From positions 26,435,688 through 26,499,687 of the forward strand of contig NC_063264.1 of assembly GCF_019578655.1 (NCBI RefSeq): 64,000 nt of DNA. The letters are read 5' to 3'. Below, one piece after another: positions 25,369-36,639 of this stretch (position 1 is its first letter; each line of letters opens with the position of its first letter). Made by a program: the position numbers and the translations under genes. The stretch comes from Ricinus communis (taxonomy: Eukaryota > Streptophyta > Magnoliopsida > Malpighiales > Euphorbiaceae). Below the pieces are notes generated by a model. The model was not told the origin of the DNA and did not search any database. It saw only the letters and a program-made list of their open reading frames with translations.

Positions 25369-26124
25369 ATAAAGTTAAATTTGGCTCTCAAAATGACTCA
25401 TTTTAATTTTTACGGTCAATTTAACTCTTGAAATTTTTAAATAGGTTCACTTTTGCTCTTTTTTAAGCAAGTTTGTTGCAGGTATTATGATAAAATTGCG
25501 AAGAAACGACCAAATTGAGTCTGACCGTAAAGTTGGAGGGCCAAATTGAACTCAAATAAAAAATTGAAAAGCCAAATTCAATTTTATTCCTTTTTTAAGT
25601 AAAAATTAAAAAAATAAATATAAATTTTTTAAATTATCAAAAACCAATAAAATATCAAAACCAACTTATCACAGACGTCATTACTTTCTAATTACTATCA
25701 CCAATATTTTTAAATAGAAAATTATCAACATTATCATTAGAAATATAAATATATATATGAAATTTTATAATCTAATATCATTATTGTCACTATGTCTTCT
25801 CTATGACTTCCACCAAGTTAAAATTTAAAATATATAATAAATTAATATATAAATTTCATTATATAATTAAAATAAAATATAATTCAAATTATTTTTTAGG
25901 ATCAAATTGAGCAGCAAAAAAAATTAAATAGCCAAATTAAGTCTGTATTAGAAGTTTAGTGGCCAAATTGGACTTTATAGCTCATGCATTTTACTCTTTC
26001 AAAAAAGAGCTACGGCCAACCTATTGAAAGAGTTTATAAGTTAAATTAGCTATAAAAATTAAAGGCACAAACTGAACTGAGTGCAAAGTTCAAGGGTTAA
26101 ATTGAACTTTATTCCTATTGAAAT
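25369..26124. mobile_element. MITE-like block with TTTGGCC/GAACTT-type inverted ends
   Basis: The left end GAATAAAGTTAAATTTGGCT and the right end, read on the minus strand as GGAATAAAGTTCAATTTAAC, are imperfect inverted repeats. A third such end lies at 25530-25585, so this is probably one element nested in or fused to another of the same family. It resembles the MULE-type MITE at 58630-59100 (CAATTTGGTCCCTGAA ends). The block lies only about 200 bp before the PNGase A start codon. No clean target duplication. Confidence 0.5.
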
Positions 26125-26322
26125 TACTTCTAAATTTAGTGACGTTGATTAAGAAGTACTGACGTCCTCATCAATCATCGTCTATTTTGGTTTTATTGGT
26201 TTCGGTTGTAATGCCAACTGCTGGTCATTGTTTTCACCTACAGGAAAAACAAATGACCAACAAAAACAACTAACAGTACAAAAGATAGTCCTACATTTCT
26301 ACCTCAACAGCAACGAGAATTC

Positions 26323-28197
26323 ATGGCTACCTCTTGCCTCTCTCGCCTCCTCCTCTTTTCCTTCTTGCTTCTCGACCCTTTTCCATCCGCAGCCAACATT
26401 CACAAAGCCAACAATCTCCTCTTTACTGAACCAATCTCTATACTTTCTTCAAGTCACTCCACAAACCCGCCAACACCCACTGTTTACTTTGAAGTTACAA
26501 AACCAATTCATGTCCCTAATACAAAACCTTGCATACACACCGTTCTCCAGCATGATTTTGGCTACACATATGGCAAATCTCCTGTTCTCGCCAATTACAC
26601 CCCTCCTTCTCACTGCCCATCTCAACATTTCTCCAAGATTATCCTTGAATGGAATGCTACTTGCAAAGGTCGACAATTTGATCGCATTTTTGGGGTTTGG
26701 CTGGGAGGTGTTGAGCTTCTCAGAAGCTGCACTGCTGAACCAAGAGCTACTGGGATTTTTTGGTCTGTCCAGAAGGATATAACAAGGTATTATTCATCAC
26801 TGCTTAAGGATGAGACTCAAGAATTAGCTGTTTATCTTGGTAATCTTGTTGATAGTACATATACTGGGGTTTACCGCGTTAATGTAACTCTTTATTTTTA
26901 TCCTGCTGAAGATAAATCGAGTTATAACGAGAATAGTTTATTGGATCATTTTAAAGCTAGACATGATTCCAAGGCTGATTTGATCCTACCCATTTCGAGA
27001 GATCTTCCATTGAATGATGGGTTATGGTTTCAAATTCAGAATTCTACTGATACCCAATTGAAAGAATTTGAGATTCCTCCAAATGTTTATAGGGCTGTAT
27101 TAGAGGTTTATGTTTCTTTTCATGAAAATGATGAATTTTGGTATTCCAATTATTATAATGAGTATATTAGTGCGAATAATCTTACGGGTTCGCCTGGAAA
27201 TGGTCCTTTTAGGGAGGTTATAGTTAGTCTTGATGGAGAGGTTCTTGGTGCAATTTGGCCTTTTACTGTGATTTATACTGGTGGAATCAATCCTCTCCTG
27301 TGGAGACCTATTACTGCCATTGGTTCCTTTGATCTCCCGTCTTATGATCTTGAAATGACTCCACTTTTAGGGAGTGTATTAGATGGAAAGACCCATAAGT
27401 TAGGTTTTAGTGTCACCAATGCTTTGAATGTTTGGTATATAGATGCAAATTTGCATCTTTGGTTGGACCATAAGAGCAAAAAGATCGAAGGGAAGGTTTT
27501 GAAACATGAGGGTAAGCCTCTTGCTTTTTCATTGATATCAAATTTCAAAGATTTGAATGGAACATTCTTGGCAGCTGCACAGAGGTCTATATCCTCAACT
27601 GGATGGGTAAAGTGCTCCTTTGGTAAGATTACTACCCATTTTAATCAACGGTTTAGTTACAACAACTCAATGGAGATGGGTGATGATGGGAATTTGCAGA
27701 TTGTGAATCAAACAATTAATTTTACTGACAGCGTTTCCTTTAGAAAGCTAACCTCTTCTGTTCATTCATTCAAATCATTCAAAAACTTTAATATTGGGTT
27801 GTATTCTGACTTCTTTGATCAAGGAAATGGCACTTCCTTGTATGTAACAAATGTCACACTGGGGTTCAATGAGAAGAAATCAAAAGATTCTAGTTTTGGA
27901 TTTGATACCAGCTCTCTTAAAAATTTGCAGAATGCCCAGGGTGTTATGGTTGTAAAGAACAATTTGGTTGTCAATGGAGTGGGAAGCACACAGCAGGTTT
28001 ACAAATATGATGGTGATAAGTTCTGCTACTTCAGGAACGTAAGCAGCTCAAACTACACCATCCTTTATGACAAAGTAGGAAATAAGTGCAATAAAAAGGA
28101 ACAGTCTCACTTGGGTTTTGGACTTAGCAGATGGTGGCCACTTCCAACTCGAAGGGCTTCTCTAGCGTCTGAGTTATTGAATAACCATGGAGTTTAA
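26323..28197 (+). CDS. Peptide-N-glycanase A family protein (PNGase A), secreted
   Basis: Intronless frame of 624 residues. Residues 1-24 form a hydrophobic signal peptide (LSRLLLFSFLLLDPFPSAA). The body matches the plant peptide-N4-(N-acetyl-beta-glucosaminyl)asparagine amidase A family. It has CIHTVLQHDFGYTYGKSPVL (about 69-88), ILEWNATCKGRQFDRIFGVW (about 107-126), GVYRVNVTLYFYPAEDK (about 182-198) and REVIVSLDGEVLGAIWPFTV (about 300-320). Many N-glycosylation sequons (NAT, NVT, NST, NLT, NGT, NQT, NFT) fit a secretory-pathway protein. The family removes N-glycans from glycopeptides in the vacuole or cell wall; whether this copy is active is not shown. No C-terminal membrane segment. A longer overlapping frame starting at 26228 in another phase is not coding. 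The start at 26323 gives the signal peptide. Confidence 0.93.
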   Translation: MATSCLSRLLLFSFLLLDPFPSAANIHKANNLLFTEPISILSSSHSTNPPTPTVYFEVTKPIHVPNTKPCIHTVLQHDFGYTYGKSPVLANYTPPSHCPSQHFSKIILEWNATCKGRQFDRIFGVWLGGVELLRSCTAEPRATGIFWSVQKDITRYYSSLLKDETQELAVYLGNLVDSTYTGVYRVNVTLYFYPAEDKSSYNENSLLDHFKARHDSKADLILPISRDLPLNDGLWFQIQNSTDTQLKEFEIPPNVYRAVLEVYVSFHENDEFWYSNYYNEYISANNLTGSPGNGPFREVIVSLDGEVLGAIWPFTVIYTGGINPLLWRPITAIGSFDLPSYDLEMTPLLGSVLDGKTHKLGFSVTNALNVWYIDANLHLWLDHKSKKIEGKVLKHEGKPLAFSLISNFKDLNGTFLAAAQRSISSTGWVKCSFGKITTHFNQRFSYNNSMEMGDDGNLQIVNQTINFTDSVSFRKLTSSVHSFKSFKNFNIGLYSDFFDQGNGTSLYVTNVTLGFNEKKSKDSSFGFDTSSLKNLQNAQGVMVVKNNLVVNGVGSTQQVYKYDGDKFCYFRNVSSSNYTILYDKVGNKCNKKEQSHLGFGLSRWWPLPTRRASLASELLNNHGV

Positions 28198-29580
28198 TGA
28201 TTTAGCTTTATCTTGATGCCTCATTGGAAGAATTTGTCTTATTGGATTTGCCAAGGGTTTTCCCTAGTTGGGTAATCTGCAATTTCAGAAATATTGCGTG
28301 TATTAGTCATTATTGCTTTTGTACAAGATAACTGTCTATATTGTACCTCTTTCTGTTTTGTCAATAATTTGCTTCCAGAATAGATTGGAGTTACTTTTCA
28401 TTTGGACAAAGGAATAAGGTTATTCACTGTTCTAAAAGAAATAATTCCCTGAACATAAGGAAATTTAATAAAAGTTCTGCTTAGTTTGAACACAGAATGA
28501 TCAGTCTCAGTAACCAGTGTTTCTGTTTATGAGAATTGTAGTGAACTAAGCTTTTGGTAATTAATCAGTGTTATGGCTAACTGGATTTCTTTGTTATGTT
28601 TAGAAGTGAAAGGAAGTAGGAGCAGTAACTTGTTGTCCTTGTCTTTTGGTATTATTCTAAAGCGATTGTTGATTAAACATTGGTTAAATGCTATGTTGAG
28701 GTTATTTGAACTTGGATGTTTTACCTTGGAATTCCATTTGATCTTCAGAGCATCATATCTATAGATGTTGCTAACATTCATTTGCAGATGTCATGGACTA
28801 AATGCCCAATTGTTCTTCAACACTGTTTCTGCCAATTTACCTCATTGAGATGATAGTCATATGGGATATGCTTGACAAGGTACAATTTAGAAACATTAGC
28901 GTATTAAATTGAATGTATACTGTCACTTGGAAAGACAAAAAATTTTCAATTTATCTGTCGTTACCTGTATCAGTCCCATCATTGCATTCCAGCTTGTTCT
29001 TGTTCCAATAGTTGTTATCCACACGATTTCTGATTAGATCTCAATTATATCCTTGGTTGTCTGGGAAAAGACTTGGAATGTGGCATCTCGAATTATCCTA
29101 ATTTCTGTTTCTTGTTTTCTTTTGTTATTTTTATTTCCAGATGTCCAATTTCAGGTCAATTAATATTTTCATATTCGCGCTTGCAGTTGGTAGCCTAAAC
29201 ATGCATTTAATTGCAAGAGTTCTTATCCTGTAGAAAGGTTGTGTGTTGTATGCATATATATATCCGATTCTGAGATCCCAGTGGTCTGCAGGACAAATTT
29301 TAGCATCATCATATTCCAGGATTACTGTGTCCCTTTCTTTTATTTTATTTTGAACTTTAGAAGGAAAAAGAAAACGTGCATAATTATGGCAGAGCTGAAT
29401 GTTAATGTATCCGAAGGTTTCAATTAGCCTCTGCCTCTTCATTATTCCTTTCCATCAAAACAAATTCATTGAGCTTCAAGAAGACTGCCAAAGATAACTC
29501 GGCTTGTAAACAATAGATGCCTCTAAGAAAGAACTCATAAGAAAATATTTTGCTTTTAAGACTCTGGCACATGATTCATT
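28198..29580. other. 3' flank of the PNGase A gene and intergenic DNA
   Basis: It holds the probable 3' UTR (AATAAGG at about 28410 and AATAAAAG at about 28467 are polyadenylation-like). No coding region or recognised repeat on either strand until the LINE relic. Confidence 0.5.
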
Positions 29581-29584
29581 CATC

Positions 29585-30165
29585 AATAGGCACTAACCTT
29601 GCTTAGCCAATAAAGCTTTGTTAAAAGAAAGAAAGTTGGAGAAACCAAGCCTTCCCTCCCTCTTGGCTTTGCAAAGAGCGTCCCACTGCTCCTAATGAAT
29701 TTTCTTTTCCTGACTCATATTTCCCAACAATAATCTGCAAATTAAGGCTTCCAAGTTCGAGTGAAAAGTAGAAGGCAATACGTAGCAACTCATCACATGA
29801 GTTGGGATAGTCTGGACGACTCATGTAATAGTAATCTCTTTATCTGCTCTAGACAAGAATTTTTCTTTCCACTCTATAATCTTCTCGCTGACTTGATCCT
29901 TGAGCACATTAAGAATCATCTTTTTTAATATCAGCTAGAGTAGGCAGTCCTAAATACTGCAGGAGATGCTCAAATTCCTTCAACTGAAGCACATTTTTAA
30001 TTGCATCACTAACTCCCTCCTAAACGTTGCTACTAAAAGAAATCTTAGCTTTCTCATAATTAACCATTTGCCCATACTTCTTTTCATAAACCTACTATAC
30101 AGAATAGACTTCAAAGTCAAACTCTCAGGATTAGAGACTAGCAAAAAGAATGCTACCATCGGCAA
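29585..30165 (-). pseudogene. LINE (non-LTR) reverse transcriptase relic
   Basis: Minus-strand translation gives [18 protein letters not shown] followed by [12 protein letters not shown] at 29590-29685, the well-known C-terminal RT motif of plant L1-type LINEs. Upstream, at about 29890-30150, weak matches to the RT palm (LQYLGLPTLADIK, preceded by a degenerate FADGSIL-like block where FADD is expected) are in broken frames. The fragment is bounded on the right by LTR sequence. Confidence 0.75.
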
Positions 30166-30179
30166 AAATATAAATGAGA

Positions 30180-30785
30180 CATTTCTGGATTTCTCTAACT
30201 AAATCTAATTTACTAGTCAATTATGTACAAAATCTACCTAGTATAGCCCAATTATATATTATGTTTTAATAACTAAGCTAGTTAAGCCTAATTTACTACT
30301 TTTTATGATAGACCTAATTAGATGATCTTAAACTTAAATATGATCCAATTGTCCTAACTAAAGCATAATAAAGCCCACTAGGTCCATATTGATTTTAGAT
30401 TTTAAGTCCATTTACCAAAGATTAGCCTAGTGGATTGTAGTTTTTATGTTGGATCCAATTTTAAAGCCTAAAGTCTATGTGGTCCATTTTACTTAATCAA
30501 TCATGTTACACTTATTTAATCAAACAGTAAATAAAAGAAAAGTAAAAAATAAAATACATAAAGTAAATCTACCTATTACAACCCACCTACAACTAAAAAT
30601 GAAAAAAATTCATAAAAGGTCAAAAATTAGGATTTTGGAGTGTTGAGCTGATCCGCTATGGTTGTAGAGCCGATCGGCTCAACGTAAAGCTGAATCAGCT
30701 CTACACTGAGCTGATCGGCTCAAGGGCTTTAGTTGGCATTTTTTACAGTTTCTTTCTCGATTCGATCTCCTCGGAGCCAATTCTA
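30180..30785 (-). repeat. Tat/Ogre-type LTR fragment abutting LTR copy b
   Basis: It matches the middle of LTR copy b (31330-31790): the AGCCTAAAGTCTATGTGGTC block, TATTACAACCCACCTACAAC, then a palindrome cluster with the perfect 14-mer GAGCCGATCGGCTC at 30667-30680. It joins the 3' end of copy b directly, in the same orientation. That indicates a recombination or deletion product of two LTRs. Confidence 0.65.
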
Positions 30786-33126
30786 TTGTGGGCGACGGTT
30801 TCGGGCATGCAACCGAGTGTCTTTAGTGACTATGATACTGTAAGGCTTTTCAACCTCATTGGGAACACGCTAACTAGTCATTGAGATTAGCGCAGAGATG
30901 GGAGTCGTCACCCGAGTAATCATTGAGATACTTTTACTAATGAGTGATTTTTCCCAGATTCCATAAGGAAGCTAAGCCATAGAGTCCAGAGATGGATCCG
31001 GAAGCCAACTTTCTTATTTGTGTATATTAATCTTTAAATTTATTATTTAACAAAATATTTCCTATAAATGCAAGTATTTTATACACAGACATGCCAAAAC
31101 ATTACAAAATATACCTAAATCTAGCCATTTTATTCAAGCCCAGCCCGTATATAAGTTGTTAATCTAATTTTACTAACCAATTATATATTAAGACCCACAT
31201 ATATTAGCCTAATTACATGTTATGCTCTTTGGATTCAAGCCTTTAAGCATATTGGACTACTTGTTATGAGAAGGCCCATTTATTGTGATTTCAACTCTAA
31301 CTAAGTTTAAAATCTAACTAAATATATCAAAACCCATTAGTCTAATTAATTTTAGGGTTTAGGCCCAATTAAAGTGGATTAACCTATTAGAATGTCCCAT
31401 TCGTGTTAGATAAGTTTTTAGCCCTAAGTCTAAGTGACCCATTTTAATTAATCAATCATATAATGATATACTAGGTTAACATGCAATAAACAACAAAATA
31501 ATGATAAAGGAAATAAAGCAGGAAAGGAAACCCTAATTATTACAACTCGCCTACAACTACAATTATAGAACCGGAAAGCCCAAAATTGAACAGGGACCAA
31601 GAATACATTAACAAATGCCAAAAAAGCAAAAAATATAAGGGCCATCATGGTTAGTTAATCGACTGTCCATGAAGAGACGATCAGCTCAGTATAGAGCCAA
31701 TTGGCTCTATATTTAGCCGATCGGCTTTGGAGTCCAGGGGGGCACTTTAATAAGTTTTCCTTCAATTCTTCCACGTTTGTCAGTTCAATCCCACACTCCA
31801 GAGTCAATTTTTACATACAATATGTTTAAATAAAATTAAAATGAGGTAAAATAGCTAAAAAAGGACAAAATAAAGTTACAGAAGCTAAAAAATTCTAAAT
31901 TACTAAAAACCCTAAAATCTTATTAACTAACAGTAGGTTATCAAAACAAAGAATCATGTTTTTATTTAGGCTTAATTATCAAATTATATTGAGAAAAACT
32001 AAATATTAATCCTATAACATATTTTTAAGCAAATCTAAAATCTTAATCAGCAAAATATCAGATCTAGAAAAAATCATAGTTCTTATTATCATATTCAAAA
32101 TTCTATTAACATGCATATTCAAATACCTAATCTAATCATACTGATCAAAGATAAAAATCCTTTTGTTCTAAGAAAAAATAATATAAAAAAATAGATAACA
32201 GACAAAAGAGGAACAAAAGAACCAGTTTTTATCATTGATGTAGATGTATGGTGCAAGAAACCCTTAGGTTGTCACCGTGTATGTTAGATCTGCGAGTCTC
32301 GGGCAATGAGGAAGTAGTCGAACAAAAAACTGGATAGGAATCCAGAGCTGGATCTGACTTGAAAAATCTTCTATCGATTAAAAAAGAGTTTCCAGAAAGT
32401 GCTCTTTCTTAAGTGGCTAGTTTTCTAAAATCCTTCTTTCTTTAATGGCTTAAGTCTTTGAATTCTGATTATGATGGATAGTGCAATCTCTTCTATTTTC
32501 TTTTTCCTTTCTCTCTTTTTTTTCCTTTCTCAGTGTTTCACTTTTCTTTTAATATTACTTGCAGTCGAATCTCAAATCTTGCCTCCTCCTGGAAACCCTA
32601 AACACCTCTTACTATTTATAGAGGTTTCAGAGGAAACCCTAAAGAATGAGATAAAAATTCTAGAAATATATCGATAAATATTCCATTTATTTATTTAAAA
32701 TTAAAGTAATTATTGATAAAACAATAATTATCATGAAGAAAACCTTCTAGAAACTGTATCTAGATGTAAAATCGTCCGAAAAATGATGCCAGGGAGTCAA
32801 AATCCAATTACTTCTGTAAGAACCAATTAGCTTTATCATAGAGCTGATTGGTACTATATACAGCCGATTGGCTCTAAAGAAGAAGTCTTAATTTTTACAA
32901 TTCAGTCCTTGATTTTAAAGAAATTGTTATTTTGACTCTCAAACTTAATTTTTCTGACAATTAAGTCTAAATTGGTTTCAAAAAACTAATTTCAGCCGGA
33001 TTAATCTTGACCGCAGCCTCGGATTCACCTGTCCTATGCCTCCCGAGACCCGAGAATGTAGTAACTTTCATCATAGGGTTTTTAGTTCTTTTCACGATAT
33101 CTAGATCTGGAAAATGGGTGTTGACA
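30786..33126 (-). repeat. Tat/Ogre-type LTR copy b (2.3 kb, minus strand)
   Basis: On the minus strand it starts TGTCAACACCC (33126) and ends near CCCACAA (30786). TATA box TATAAATAG at 32612-32620. There are two palindrome clusters. The first, at 31665-31730, has the perfect 16-mer AGAGCCAATTGGCTCT at 31693-31708 and the 12-mer AGCCGATCGGCT at 31715-31726. The second is at 32820-32876. It lies downstream of the pol relic at 34516-37980, so it is the 3' LTR of that element. It is the best-preserved copy of the family in the window. Confidence 0.75.
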
Positions 33127-33620
33127 GATACCCCCAATTTGTCGAAATTTATGAGCATGCAACTGCATTAAACAAATTGAGACAAATCTTAGACATCAAG
33201 GATAGGACAAAAGGATATTTGAGCTGTATAAGCCACGCTTCATAAGCTCGAACTTTGATTGATGATTCGATATGGGGCAACGCCTGCTTGGGTTGAGAAC
33301 TTCGCCTGCTTAGGACTTTGCTCCATTGGGGAATTGCCAATTTCGTGCCACTGGGGATTTAAGGACTTCGCCTACTTGAATTTGAGGACTTTGCCTGCTT
33401 GGGTTTGAGGACTTCGCTTGCTTAGGTTTTGAGGACTTCACCTGCATTCTAGGAAACTACGCCCGTTGAAATTAGGAGCTATGCTCATTGAATTGGTAAT
33501 TACAGAGACTTTCCTCTGACTACTTTCTATTCCAGGAAATAATTTTGTCGCTTCGAGCTGATTTAGTAATTTTCCACTTTCAGGTATTTAAGTTGAAATC
33601 TCCCACCTCGGGGCACAATT
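33127..33620 (-). repeat. Spacer tandem repeats of gypsy element b
   Basis: About six degenerate units of roughly 25 bp (GAGGACTTCGCCTGCTTGGG plus a few bases) at 33280-33450, followed by TTCCACTTTCAGG-type segments. The same spacer, longer, is at 45002-46030 next to LTR copy c. Confidence 0.75.
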
Positions 33621-34515
33621 TGACTTGTTTTGATGCTTCAGAAGCCATACTGACATCTAGCTCGTCTAGAGACTAAAAAGTTATTCACGCCTGTGAATTT
33701 TGAAGACTCTCCAGATTTTCAAGAAATCATAGAAGAGCTCACGGTCAAATTTTTCAAGCCGTAAAATCAAAGTTTCCAGTTGTGAACAAAAGTTCCCATC
33801 CGCGAGAGCAACTTTCACGCCCGTGACAGGTTCCAGCTTTTCGAATATATTTTTCGCGCTGATGATTCATTGTTGTGAAGGATTGTTCACGCTCGTGAAG
33901 TTTCATTTATGACAGTTGTAGAAATAGTTATTTTTACATTTAATGAGGGTGCAATGACTCTATTTCACTTAGAAGTATTTAAACATTATTTCTAAGTGTT
34001 CTACCTCAAGCAAGAGCATTTACTTTGAGCCCCCATTGTGCATTTACTCCCAACTTAAAATCTTCATCTTTTTATATTGTATTAAGGCTCAAGCTTATGA
34101 TTGAATCTTTGGCTAGTTAAGTGTTTAATTCTTGTATTCAAAGCTCAAAAGGTGAGATTGAGTGTTTGGGTAAGGGATTAAAAAGCTCTTATAACTAAGA
34201 TTAAAAATCTTAGAGTGGGTTAGAGTATGAGCCTAGGAAAACACTTGGATGAGAGTGTATGTCTTTGGAAAAACACTTGGGTTTATTCTTAGCCTTGTAA
34301 AGAACACAAACAGAGTTAGGTTTGTAATTCTATTTGATAGTGAAAATCTCAAGAGGATTCTTGAGGAGTGGACGTAGGCAAGAGTTCGCCGTACCACTAT
34401 AAATTTTTGGACTTGTGAGTTATGCTTGACTTTCCACTTTTGGTTTAATTTTATTTTTGGTTTTTATTTTCAAAACAATTCACCCCCCCTCTTGGTTGCC
34501 TCTAGAATTACAACA
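33621..34515 (+). repeat. SIRE-like copia solo-type LTR inside gypsy element b
   Basis: It starts TGACTTGTTTTGATG and ends ATTCACCCCCCCTCTTGGTT..ACAACA, as in SIRE-type LTRs. It is 895 bp in the plus orientation, opposite to its host element. It contains a run of short inverted repeats, TTCACGCCTGTGAA (33692), TTTCACGCCCGTGA (33812) and TTCACGCTCGTGAA (33886). A 110-bp part (34325-34440) recurs inverted at 40887-41005. It sits exactly where the gypsy integrase should be, with no target duplication, so it marks a deletion or recombination rather than a simple insertion. Confidence 0.7.
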
Positions 34516-36370
34516 TGCTTTGCACTTCGCCATGTCATTGGTCACTTTAAAGTCCAATCTCTTAGCCATCGACAGTATTTTTCTCCTTCTGGCATGATCA
34601 GAACTATTCCTAACCTTGCTCTTTTCGCATTTATAGCTCCATCAAAGTACATTTTCTATTTCTAGACCTCGATTATCCCTAGATTTTCATTAAGAAACTT
34701 AAGATCCTAAGGATCATTTCCTTTGATCGCATTCTGAGCTAAAAATTCTGCTACTGTCCTACCCTTAACTTCCTTCTTGGTGACTTACTCGATGTCAAAC
34801 TACGTTAGAAGCACTAACCATCTAGTCAACTTCCCTGTAAGAGATAGAGCTTCAAACATATATTTTAGCGAGTCTATTTTTGAAATTGCTTGCATCTATA
34901 AGATTGGAAATAGTGTCTCAACTTCCTCGTAGCCCATATTATGGCTAAACATGTCTTCTTTACGAGGTTATACTTTGACGCATAAAGTAGCAATTTCTTA
35001 CTGAGATAATAAACTGCATGCTTCACATCATTAGGCCCACATTGTGCTACCATTGCCTTCATGGCTTCCTCTCTAAAGCCAAGTATAGAATCAACAACTT
35101 TCCATTCTTTCAGAGGCTTTAGTACTGGCGGCTTCATATGATTCTCTTTAATTTTGTCAAAGGCTTTCTAATAGTGTTCATCCCATACAATCGGTTGATT
35201 TTTCCTCAAAAGCTTGAATATAGGATCACAAATAATTGTGAGCTTGGAAATGAACCTGCTGATGTATTGTAGATGTCCTAGAAATCCTCTGACTTCTTTC
35301 TCTATCTTCGTCACTAGCATCTCTTGAATGGCCTTAACCTTGTCTAGGTTAATCTCTATTCCCTAATGACTCACTGTGTGCCCTAACAACTTTCTTGATG
35401 TTACTCTGAATACACTCTTCTTTGGATTAAGTCCAAAGTTATACCTTTCCACTTATTCTAAGAACTTATTAAGAGCTTGGAAATGTCCTTCTCTTGTTTC
35501 AGACTTTACCATCATATTGACTGCATACACCTCCACATTCTTATGCATCATGTTGTGAAACAAGCTAGTGACTGCTCTCTAATATGTTGCTCCTGCGTTC
35601 TTTAGTCCAAAAGGGATAACCTTATAGCATATGTCCCCTACTCAATGATGAATGACGTATTCGGCTTGTCTACTACTATTATCATTATCTGATTGTACTC
35701 AGAGAAATCATGAATGAAAGAGTATATCTCACTTAAAATATTACTGTCAACTATCACATCTATGTGAGGAAGGGGGAAATCGTCCTTAGGGCACGCCTTG
35801 TTCAGGTCCCAATAATTCATGAACATTCTAACCTTACCATCCTTCTTCGATACTGGGATGATATTCGCCAACCATTCGGGATGGTCAACTACATCAAGGA
35901 AATTGACTTTTACTTGCTTAACAACTTCTTCTCGATTTTTCTCTGCCCATTCTGGTCTTAATCTTCCATTTTCTACTTAATTGGCTTGATGTCCGGATAG
36001 GTAGCAATGTGGTGCTTTGTTATCTTCCTATATAAACCTGGCATGTCATCGTAGGACTAAGCAAATACCTTTTTTCTTTTTGCTATTATTTTTTGTAATT
36101 TTCTCCTCTTCTCAATAATTATATCATGAGCTATTGAGATGTTCCTTGGATTTTCATTTATGTCTAAATTAAATGAATCAATTTATATGGAATTAATATC
36201 AAACATGCATATATTTTGATTATCAAAATGCACATTACTATAAGAAAAAATACCGCACAAGTAAGCAAAACTATTATTCATATCATTGATCTTTGAAATA
36301 AAAGAAACATGATCCTTAAAAAGATTAGACGTTATTACATTATCATTAAATTACAATAATAATATGCTCC
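34516..36370 (-). pseudogene. Gypsy (Tat/Ogre) RT, RNase H and archaeal-type RNase H, broken
   Basis: RT: SKKDGKVRMFMNYWDLNKAC and PKDDFPLPHIDVIVDS at 35720-35850. The catalytic YVDD is replaced by YAVN at 35516-35527, so RT is dead. RNase H: KKTCLAIIWATRKLRHYF near 34900-34960, preceded by HAVYYLSKKLL. Second RNase H: MYFDGAINAKRARLGIVLIM at about 34590-34655. Multiple stops. Upstream (36110-36340) is a pre-RT segment that recurs at 47650-47860 in element c. Confidence 0.88.
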
Positions 36371-36639
36371 TCTATTAGGGGCAGCTAGCTCTTGTTGACT
36401 TAGCTTCTCAGGTAGAGTGATAAACTCTTCTAGCTTCAGCTTCTCAACCTTGGTGCTGACCTTCTCATGGACTTTCTTAATACTCAGCTCGACCATTCTA
36501 TCGACGATTAGGTTCTTGAATATCTCGAACCCCCGTACCTCAATCCCAACTACTTTAACAAGTTCAGGCTCGGGATACCACCTAAATAACTACTGCTAGA
36601 GAGTCAAATAGGTCGGGAAGAAAGACCAAATGATTGTTC

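Noticed and set aside
26228..26782. 184-residue plus-strand frame overlapping the PNGase A gene
   Set aside because: Different phase from the conserved PNGase A frame at 26323-28197. It lacks any family match and is a shadow.
30763..30780. TTGGCTCCGAGGAGATC (minus) as a primer-binding site after LTR copy b
   Set aside because: The segment also aligns weakly with the LTR interior seen at 31740-31800 and 43845-43910, so it is more likely part of the abutting LTR fragment.
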